From contig JBMOJO010000094.1 in NCBI GenBank assembly GCA_049315745.1, positions 1 to 12,949 on the forward strand: a DNA stretch of 12,949 nucleotides, in the 5' to 3' direction. The stretch is from JADJPL01 sp049315745 (GTDB lineage: Bacteria; Bacteroidota; Bacteroidia; Chitinophagales; Saprospiraceae). A model generated the notes under the pieces. The model was not told where the DNA came from, did no database searches, and saw only the letters and a program-made list of their open reading frames with translations. Below, piece by piece: positions 7,901 through 12,949 of this stretch (position 1 is the first letter of the stretch; every line of letters begins with the position of its first letter). Made by a program: the position numbers and the translations under genes.

Positions 7901-9331
7901 ATGGGAAATTCTTCGATTGTCCGTTCAGGGGGCGGAATCGCGTCCGGATTGGTGAAATATGCCTGGGTCGGGGTATTGATTACGGCCGCTGCAGTCCTCA
8001 ACTGGCTGGCTTACGGTCCCGGCGGGGTACCCGAAGCCGCTGCAACTGTAAGCCGCTGGGCAGCGATCCTGGCAGTCGGTTATCTGACTTATCAACGGAA
8101 AAGCCTTACGGTGTGGATTCTCTTCGCCCTGATCCTCGGAGCAGAGCTGGGATTCGATTTTCCCCAGTTTGCAGAGTGGTACAACGTACTCAGCAAGATT
8201 TTTATCCGCCTGATCAAAACGATTATCGCGCCCCTGCTCTTTGGTACCCTGGTAGTGGGCATTGCAGGCCACGCGGATATGAAACAAGTGGGCAGGATGG
8301 GCTTGAAAGCGCTGATCTATTTCGAGGTCGTGACCACGATCGCCCTCCTCATCGGCCTGGTGGCCATCAATATTTCCCAGGCCGGCGTGGGCATCCCGCA
8401 ACTGGATTTAGGCGGTGAACTGCCGGAAGTCCGCAAGCCAATGACCGGGCCAGAGATCGTTTTACATACCTTCCCGGAGAATTTTATCCGTTCTATTGCA
8501 GAAGGGGAAATCCTGCAGATCGTGGTGTTCTGTCTTATTTTTGCGTTTGCGATGATGAAAGTGCCCTACGATCGCCGCAGGCCATTCCTGGTATTCGCGG
8601 AGAGCTTGTCGGAAATCATGTTCAAGTTTACAAGCCTGGTCATGTACACTGCACCTTTTGGGGTCGGTGGGGCAATTGCCTATACAGTGGCCAAAATGGG
8701 CTTAGGGGTATTCTCCAACCTGGCAATGCTGCTCGTTACCCTTTATATCGCCTTGATTGCGTTTATCCTGCTGGTGTTGCTGCCTGCCGCCCTGATCTTC
8801 AAAGTCCCTTTGCGCCGGTTCTGGAAATATGCCAGCGAACCTGTGACGATCGCTTTTGCGACGACCAGCTCGGAAGCGGCCCTCCCAAAGGCACTGGAAA
8901 ATATGGAGAAGTATGGGGTTTCCCGCAAGGTCGTTTCTTTCGTGCTGCCTACCGGGCTGAGTTTTAACCTGGACGGCTCTACCCTCTACCTTTCCCTGGC
9001 CGCGATCTTCGTCGCCCAGGCAGCAAATATTGATTTGAGTATCGGCGAGCAAGTGGCTATCCTGGTTACCCTCATGCTCACTACGAAAGGGATTGCCGGG
9101 GTATCGCGGGCATCTCTCGTCATCCTGCTCGGAACGGCAGCCTCTTTCGGCCTGCCCGAATGGCCGATTGCCGCTATCCTCGGTATTGATGCACTCATGG
9201 ATATGGGCCGGACGGCAACCAATACTCTGGGCAACTGCCTTGCTACGGCCATCGTCGGGGGATGGGAAAATGAAGTCAATTTTGATGATGAAAGGCCCGA
9301 AGCCCCTGCCGTCGCCACAGAAAAAATATAA
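7901..9331 (+). CDS. Dicarboxylate/amino acid:cation symporter (DAACS, GltP/DctA type)
   Basis: Inner-membrane secondary transporter of the glutamate/C4-dicarboxylate symporter family, 476 residues. Recognisable parts: the serine-rich re-entrant loop FATTSSEAALPKALENMEKYG; the unwound helix segment SFNLDGSTLYLSLAAIF; the second hairpin LTTKGIAGVSRASLVIL; and helix 8, GIDALMDMGRTATNTLGN, ending at Asn445. Compared with archaeal GltPh, the aspartate, arginine and asparagine that bind substrate (394, 397, 401) are kept (Asp434, Arg437, Asn441). The sodium-site aspartate 405 is Asn445 here, as I recall for proton-coupled DctA. Coupling ion and substrate remain open. Start is ATG 7901, 68 bp after the transferase gene. 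The following gap is packed with palindromic repeats. Confidence 0.93.
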   Translation: MGNSSIVRSGGGIASGLVKYAWVGVLITAAAVLNWLAYGPGGVPEAAATVSRWAAILAVGYLTYQRKSLTVWILFALILGAELGFDFPQFAEWYNVLSKIFIRLIKTIIAPLLFGTLVVGIAGHADMKQVGRMGLKALIYFEVVTTIALLIGLVAINISQAGVGIPQLDLGGELPEVRKPMTGPEIVLHTFPENFIRSIAEGEILQIVVFCLIFAFAMMKVPYDRRRPFLVFAESLSEIMFKFTSLVMYTAPFGVGGAIAYTVAKMGLGVFSNLAMLLVTLYIALIAFILLVLLPAALIFKVPLRRFWKYASEPVTIAFATTSSEAALPKALENMEKYGVSRKVVSFVLPTGLSFNLDGSTLYLSLAAIFVAQAANIDLSIGEQVAILVTLMLTTKGIAGVSRASLVILLGTAASFGLPEWPIAAILGIDALMDMGRTATNTLGNCLATAIVGGWENEVNFDDERPEAPAVATEKI

Positions 9332-9359
9332 TGCCAAGGCCCTGCGGCATAAATAACGG

Positions 9360-9515
9360 AGGTTGTATAAAAGTCTCTTCATGGCGCTTCGCGCCAAATT
9401 TAAGTTTCAAACCGACGTGTTTTCCATGATTTTGCGAAGCAAAATCATGAAAAACACGTCGGTTTCAAAAGAATATTCTGCCGCTGCAGGCGGCAAAAAC
9501 CTTTTTACACAACCC
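9360..9515 (+). repeat. Palindromic three-hairpin element, copy C1 (complete)
   Basis: About 156 bp, the same length and order as copy B. In order: left terminal repeat AGGTTGTATAAAAG (diverged); type I hairpin GGCGC-TTC-GCGCC (9383-9395); central palindrome (9405-9469); AGAATATTCT; type II hairpin GCCGCT-GCA-GGCGGC (9480-9494); right terminal repeat AACCTTTTTACACAACCCC. Its last base touches the first hairpin of copy C2. Confidence 0.9.
9405..9469. repeat. Central inverted repeat of copy C1
   Basis: Arms 9405-9435 and 9439-9469 pair over 31 bp with two mismatches (9408 and 9424), around the loop GAA (9436-9438). The stem sequence (AAACCGACGTG... to ...ATGATTTTGC) differs greatly from those of copies B and C2, but length, tip (GCGAAGC) and layout are the same. 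Confidence 0.93.
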
Positions 9516-9650
9516 CGGTGCGAAGCGCCGAATTATGTTTCGAGAGACAGGTCATTTTCACGATTTCGCGAAGCGAAATCGTGAAAATGACCTGTCTATC
9601 AGAAGAATATTCTGCCGCCGCAGGCGGCAAAAGACTTTTTGCACCACCCC
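9516..9650 (+). repeat. Palindromic three-hairpin element, copy C2 (lacks its own left terminal repeat)
   Basis: The copy opens directly with the type I hairpin CGGTGC-GAA-GCGCCG (9516-9530, one T-G wobble). It continues AATTATGTTT, central palindrome (9542-9600), AGAATATTCT, type II hairpin TGCCGCC-GCA-GGCGGCA (9613-9629) and right terminal repeat CTTTTTGCACCACCCC. The outer left repeat seems shared with, or replaced by, the right end of C1, giving a tandem same-orientation pair. Confidence 0.9.
9542..9600. repeat. Central inverted repeat of copy C2
   Basis: Arms 9542-9569 and 9573-9600 pair over 28 bp with a single mismatch (9544/9598) around loop GAA (9570-9572). Relative to copy B, three base pairs are changed on both arms so that pairing is kept. 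Confidence 0.95.
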
Positions 9651-9747
9651 AAAGACACCGATGATACAGCCCCGCCTCCGGTAAATGATTGCCTTCGTTT
9701 ACCTGGTACGGATAAGGAAAAATGGTAATTGACGTTAAAGTAAAATC

Positions 9748-10128
9748 ATGGAAACCATCAAACAAAGACAAATCGGGGAGCTGGTGAAGCGCCACTTCAG
9801 CCTCACATTGCAGGAAGAAGGAAGCTACATCTACGGAACTGCCCCGCTGGTGACGGTCACTTCGGTGAAAATGTCGCCGGACCTGTCGCTGGCAAAAATT
9901 TATCTGAGCGTTTATAATACAGAGCACAAACAGGCAGTGATCCTGGAAATGGAGGAAGAAAAAGCACGCTTGCGGCAATTACTGGCAGGCCGTTTGCGCC
10001 GTCAGGTACGCAGGGTGCCGGAAATAGATTTCTACCTGGATGACACACTCGACGAGATGGCCCGGCTACAACAACTGTTCAACCGGCTCCACGAGGAAAA
10101 TGCGATGGGAAAAGACAGCGAAGAATAG
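9748..10128 (+). CDS. rbfA: Ribosome-binding factor A
   Basis: Small cytoplasmic factor for maturation of the 30S ribosomal subunit and 16S rRNA 5' end. The 126 residues show the RbfA pattern. Near the start, METIKQRQIGELVKRHFSLTLQ resembles the usual N-terminal helix with RVxxLIxxELSxIL. Next come the KH-fold strand VTVTSVKMSPDLSLAKIYLSVYN, and a late helix RLRRQVRRVPEIDFYLDDTLD in which PEIDFYLDDT corresponds to the common P-x-L-x-F-x-x-D-x-S. It has a charged tail, EENAMGKDSEE. Start is ATG 9748. The nearest upstream structured sequence is repeat copy C2, ending 97 bp before. It converges on the ppx gene with only 28 bp between stops. Confidence 0.93.
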   Translation: METIKQRQIGELVKRHFSLTLQEEGSYIYGTAPLVTVTSVKMSPDLSLAKIYLSVYNTEHKQAVILEMEEEKARLRQLLAGRLRRQVRRVPEIDFYLDDTLDEMARLQQLFNRLHEENAMGKDSEE

Positions 10129-10156
10129 ACCGGAGAGACGTCCCGCAGCCGGAGGT

Positions 10157-11062
10157 TCATCGCATTTCTGCCAGTATCCCTTCTTTCAGGTCAAAGCGCG
10201 ATACCAGGAGGTTCCCGAAAGGGTACAGGCTGAGTACAAAACGGATCAGGAGCATCGCCACAACGATCATATCGGCCCTGTACCGTGGGATACCCGCCAT
10301 CCGCAGGCGCTCTCCAATCGGCGCCGAAACGATGGTCTGCAGTAATTCCGGGAAACGGGTCAGGGACAATCTGCTGGAAGTTGACGAGAGGGGCAGGCAA
10401 TCGAGCAGGTTTTCCAGAACATCGAAGGTGCCGGCAACGCCGATAAGATCTGCAACAGGAAACCGGTCCAACGCTTCCCGTAACGGGGCAAGTTCCGCTT
10501 CCAGATAGGCGTTTAGCGCGGCAGTCTCCGCGTGGGAAATCGGCTCGTTGCGGTGAAAATTCCGGTACAGTACCGCTACGCCGATCGGAAAGCTCTGCAT
10601 CCAGAACACCTCCGTGCGGTTGGCAATAAGGAACTCCACGCTCCCGCCTCCAATATCCATGACCAGACGGGGCTCGTCGCCGAAAGGAAGGGCAAGACGC
10701 ACCGCCCGGAGGATATAAGCGGCTTCCTCTTCCCCGCTGATGATTTTGACCGCAATGTCGGTTTGTTGCAGGATATCCTGGCACAGTTCAGCACCATTGC
10801 TTGCCGTGCGGAGTGCTGCAGTGCCGAAAGCTTGCATGGATTTTACACCATGGGCATCAATCATCTGCCTGAAATCACGCATAGTGTCGAGGGCCCGCTG
10901 ATAGGGGGCAGGGCCTATGTGGTGGATGCCGTCCTGAGCGAGCTTAACAAATCTCCTTTCCCGCAAGACTTCTTCGAACCGTTCTCCGGGGCGGGGGGTT
11001 GCGATGAGGAGATGGAAGGTATTGGTGCCGACATCAATGACGGCGATCGGCGCAGGATCCAT
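10157..11062 (-). CDS. ppx: Ppx/GppA-family phosphatase (exopolyphosphatase or pppGpp phosphatase)
   Basis: Hydrolyses terminal phosphates of polyphosphate and/or converts pppGpp to ppGpp; the family cannot be split by eye. The 301 residues have the actin-like ATPase fold motifs: AVIDVGTNTFHLLIA (7-21), GTAALRTASNG (80-90), the acidic stretch ISGEEEAAYIL (108-118) supplying the catalytic glutamate, the phosphate loop MDIGGGSVEFLI (135-146) and VAGTFDVLENLL. It is the short form with only the Ppx-GppA domain and no C-terminal HD-like extension, common in Bacteroidota and Aquifex. Start is ATG at 11062, with MDPAPIAVID running straight into the first motif. It begins 11 bp after the stop of the outer-membrane gene, so the two are likely cotranscribed. 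Confidence 0.93.
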   Translation of the reverse strand: MDPAPIAVIDVGTNTFHLLIATPRPGERFEEVLRERRFVKLAQDGIHHIGPAPYQRALDTMRDFRQMIDAHGVKSMQAFGTAALRTASNGAELCQDILQQTDIAVKIISGEEEAAYILRAVRLALPFGDEPRLVMDIGGGSVEFLIANRTEVFWMQSFPIGVAVLYRNFHRNEPISHAETAALNAYLEAELAPLREALDRFPVADLIGVAGTFDVLENLLDCLPLSSTSSRLSLTRFPELLQTIVSAPIGERLRMAGIPRYRADMIVVAMLLIRFVLSLYPFGNLLVSRFDLKEGILAEMR

Positions 11063-11073
11063 ATTGCTACGGT

Positions 11074-11676
11074 TTAAAGTCTCAGGAAGGCGTGAAGGTT
11101 GACGGTGCGCCCGATCCAGGCGCCCGACGCCCTGTCCGACTTGATATTGAAAAGATTTTTATACCAACGCAGGCCAAAGCCGGAATTTTCTTTTAAAAAT
11201 ACCTTGCATTCCACAACTGCACTGAACTGGTTTTCCCGCAGGGGCTGCAGGCTGCTTACGTCGGCACCGGTAATATCCGTAACGCGGCCACTGATCAGCC
11301 GGTTGAATGCGCTGCCGGCGCCGAGCTGAAACTTCCATTCGTTGAAATGGAGCATTACGGGCATTTCGATGGTGTTGAGCTGGATGGCCTCTATGGCCGA
11401 GGCAGGGTTGTCCAGCGCATTCCTGGCGCCCTGTTGGCTGAATGCGATCCCAAGGCTCCATTCCCATCGGTCGCTCACTACGGCGTTCGTTTGTATGCCC
11501 CCTGCCAAACCAGGCTTGTTATAGCCCGCAAGGCCGTCGCCGTCCACCTGGGAAAGGTTTATCCCACCTTGCAGGATTGCCCGGAACCGCTGGGCAACAG
11601 CAGTGTTGGCCGCCAGCGCAAAAATGAGGCAGCATAAAGCAGCCTTCAGGTTTTTTTCTTTAAAAAAAAATGGCAT
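11074..11676 (-). CDS. Outer-membrane beta-barrel protein, PorT-like family
   Basis: About 200 residues with a signal peptide: MPFFFKEKNLKAALCCLIFALAANTAVAQ, probable cleavage around AVAQ. The mature part opens with GGINLSQVDGDGLAGYNKPGLAGG, very characteristic of the small outer-membrane barrels (PorT/OMP_b-brl_2) widespread in Bacteroidota, and alternates hydrophobic strands with turns to a C-terminal aromatic-containing strand (VNLHAFLRL). The molecular role of most such proteins is unknown; a few assist gliding or type IX secretion, but nothing here shows that. I chose ATG at 11676 because the signal peptide starts there. The frame is open back to 11805, but that stretch is basic and low in hydrophobics. 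It shares an operon with ppx. Confidence 0.88.
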   Translation of the reverse strand: MPFFFKEKNLKAALCCLIFALAANTAVAQRFRAILQGGINLSQVDGDGLAGYNKPGLAGGIQTNAVVSDRWEWSLGIAFSQQGARNALDNPASAIEAIQLNTIEMPVMLHFNEWKFQLGAGSAFNRLISGRVTDITGADVSSLQPLRENQFSAVVECKVFLKENSGFGLRWYKNLFNIKSDRASGAWIGRTVNLHAFLRL

Positions 11677-11888
11677 AATGTCGTATTTTGTGGCAGGAGT
11701 TTGTTGTGACGGGATCGTCGCGGACAATAAGTCATCCTTTTTTGAGCGCGACGTGCCCCCTGCAGGACTGCGCGGGCGAAGTTTCCGGGAAAAATGCCTT
11801 CGCAAAGGCGAAAATAGTGCATTTTTACCAAAATACCGGCTTCGCGCAGTAAGGTTCAGCTTAAAAAGGGCAGTAACAGGTTTAAAAT
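11677..11888. other. Divergent intergenic region, probable promoters for both directions
   Basis: 212 bp between the outer-membrane gene (-) and the 100-residue gene (+), so promoters for both should lie here. I could not fix a convincing Bacteroidota -33/-7 pair (TTTG / TAnnTTTG) in either direction. A short hairpin GCCTT-CGCA-AAGGC is present near 11800. No repeat element is present. Confidence 0.5.
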
Positions 11889-12191
11889 ATGGCAGATTAC
11901 AGCAAGCATTTTTTAAAAAAATTGGAAGCCTTGTTCGAAGTACTGGGTTATACGGTCCGGTATGAAAAAGGAAGTTTCCAATCGGGATATTGCCTGGTGC
12001 AAGATCGCAAAATTGCAGTGATCAACAAGTTCTTTGATACCGCAGCCCGGGCATCGGTATTGCTGGAAATCCTGGACGATGTCGCACCGGATGGCTCGGG
12101 ACTGGACGTGAAAAATGCAAAATTTCTGCTGGCCCTGCGCAACAGGGAAGCTATTGCCGAACGGGAAGAACAGGAGGGGCCATCGAACTGA
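11889..12191 (+). CDS. Conserved hypothetical protein, coupled to the MBL-fold hydrolase gene
   Basis: A 100-residue soluble protein starting MADYSKHFLKKLEALFEVLGYTVRYEKGSFQSGYCLVQDRKIAVINKFF. I recognise this kind of sequence as a conserved small protein of Bacteroidota without assigned function. The strongest features are the YTVRYEKGxFxSGYC segment (about 18-34) and VINKFFDT. There is one cysteine, no signal peptide and no membrane segment. The C-terminus is acidic and charged (REAIAEREEQEGPSN). The last four bases overlap the apparent start of the hydrolase gene, so translation is probably coupled and the two products may work together. Confidence 0.85.
   Translation: MADYSKHFLKKLEALFEVLGYTVRYEKGSFQSGYCLVQDRKIAVINKFFDTAARASVLLEILDDVAPDGSGLDVKNAKFLLALRNREAIAEREEQEGPSN
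12172..12179 (+). promoter_or_regulatory. Shine-Dalgarno-like site before the MBL-fold gene
   Basis: AGGAGGGG lies inside the end of the upstream gene, 8 bases before CTG 12188. Strong sites like this are uncommon elsewhere in this window, and it helps decide the start of a gene that has no ATG, GTG or TTG. Confidence 0.55.
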
Positions 12192-12949
12192 CGATTACAC
12201 TCCTCGGTACCGGCACCTCACAGGGCGTGCCGGTCATTGGCTGTAGCTGCCCGGTCTGTCTGTCCGACGACCCCCGCGACCAACGCTTGCGGGCTTCAGC
12301 GCTCGTACAGTGGGGAGATTTGTGCCTGGGGATTGATTGTGGCCCCGATTTTCGCCAGCAGATGCTGCGCCAGCGGGTTTCCCGCCTCGACGCCCTGCTG
12401 ATTACCCATGAACATAACGACCATGTCATCGGCATGGACGATGTAAGGCCGTTCAACTTCATCTCCTGGCAAAAGCTTCCGGTTTACGCCACGCAGCCTG
12501 TTCAGGTCGAGTTGAAAAAGCGCTTTCCCTATATTTTCGAGGAACAACACAGGTATCCGGGCGCCCCGATGGTGGAGCTCTTTCCCGTTGACAAGGATAC
12601 CCGGCTCTGTATCAAAGGGATAGAAATTACCCCCGTAGAGGTGTTGCACGGAAAATTACCGGTACTGGGATTCCGCTTTGGCAATTTCGCGTATATCACC
12701 GATATGAGTGCCATCGAGGCAGCAGAGGAACAAAAGCTGGACGGAGTGGAGGTTATGGTGGTCAACGCCTTGCATTTTGATCCCCATCATTCCCATCTGA
12801 ACGTGGATGGCGCACTGGAGTTTATCCGCAGGCTAAATCCCAGGCAGGCGTATCTTACCCATGTGAGCCACCGTATGGGCAAACATTCCGAGGTGAATGC
12901 CGGCCTTCCGCCCAATGTGGCCCTTGGCTACGACGGCCTCGAAATCCGG
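12188..12949 (+). CDS. MBL-fold metallo-hydrolase, PhnP/RNase Z-like (3' end outside window)
   Basis: Metal-dependent hydrolase with the metallo-beta-lactamase fold; relatives include PhnP-type phosphodiesterases. From CTG 12188 the chain reads (M)TITLLGTGTSQGVPVIGCSCPVC, matching the usual start of this family, with a cysteine group C19-C21-C24 that may bind a structural zinc. The metal motif HxHxDH is at 74-79 (THEHNDHVIGMDD). Further ligands are expected in YITDMS and the ALHFDPHHSHLN and LTHVSHRMGKH segments. No ATG, GTG or TTG is in frame anywhere sensible upstream: only ATC 12182, CTG 12188 or ATT 12194. CTG fits best in length and in spacing from AGGAGGGG, and overlaps the upstream stop as CTGA. 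The window ends after 254 codons with the frame still open. Substrate unknown. Confidence 0.9.
   Translation, partial: MTITLLGTGTSQGVPVIGCSCPVCLSDDPRDQRLRASALVQWGDLCLGIDCGPDFRQQMLRQRVSRLDALLITHEHNDHVIGMDDVRPFNFISWQKLPVYATQPVQVELKKRFPYIFEEQHRYPGAPMVELFPVDKDTRLCIKGIEITPVEVLHGKLPVLGFRFGNFAYITDMSAIEAAEEQKLDGVEVMVVNALHFDPHHSHLNVDGALEFIRRLNPRQAYLTHVSHRMGKHSEVNAGLPPNVALGYDGLEIR

Noticed and set aside
9680..9703. Hairpin GGTAAA...TTTACC upstream of rbfA as a regulatory structure
   Set aside because: Only six base pairs with a 12-base loop; expected by chance in AT-rich intergenic sequence.
10532..11077. 181-codon open frame on + opposite the ppx gene
   Set aside because: The minus strand carries all Ppx/GppA motifs in order; the plus frame shows none of its own.
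11677..11805. 43-codon N-terminal extension of the outer-membrane barrel gene
   Set aside because: The extension is basic and would bury the signal peptide that begins at MPFFFKEKNLKAALCC.

Overview
The window looks like Bacteroidota chromosome, probably a Saprospiria-like lineage. This is inferred from the PorT-type outer-membrane barrel, the small conserved protein coupled to a metallo-beta-lactamase-fold enzyme, the scarcity of Shine-Dalgarno sites and the moderate GC content. It splits into an accessory-looking left part (about 1-9650) studded with palindromic repeats, and a compact housekeeping right part (about 9750-12949).

Left part, all genes on +: a SulP anion transporter with STAS domain (232-1974); a four-cluster ferredoxin fused to an NrfD/DmsC-type membrane anchor (2528-4153); a molybdopterin oxidoreductase catalytic subunit (4238-7111) interrupted by one in-frame amber codon at 5684-5686; an Sfp-type phosphopantetheinyl transferase (TTG 7164 or GTG 7173 to 7832); and a DAACS dicarboxylate/amino-acid symporter (7901-9331). 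The two molybdoenzyme genes encode a complete membrane-bound electron-transfer complex. Neither has a visible export signal, so the active site should face the cytoplasm. With a sulfate-type permease next door, an attractive but unproven reading is cytoplasmic oxidation of sulfite (SoeABC-like) with sulfate leaving or entering through SulP. If the amber codon is real and not read through, the complex is dead.

The gaps around these genes carry at least five full or partial copies of a non-coding element of about 157 bp. It has a terminal repeat resembling GGGGTTGTGTAAAAAGG, a small GC-rich hairpin (type I, CGGCGC-TTC-GCGCCG), a large central palindrome of about 25-32 bp per arm, a second GC-rich hairpin (type II, GCCGCC-GNA-GGCGGC), and the inverted terminal repeat. 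Central stems differ between copies but the changes are mostly compensated in the other arm, and nearly all loops are GAA/TTC or GCA triloops. I regard this as the most interesting and possibly undescribed feature of the window.

Right part: rbfA (+) converges on a ppx/gppA gene (-), which lies 11 bp behind an outer-membrane barrel gene (-). Across a 212-bp divergent gap are a 100-residue conserved protein (+) and an MBL-fold hydrolase (+) cut off by the window end. The hydrolase seems to start at a CTG codon overlapping the upstream stop as CTGA.
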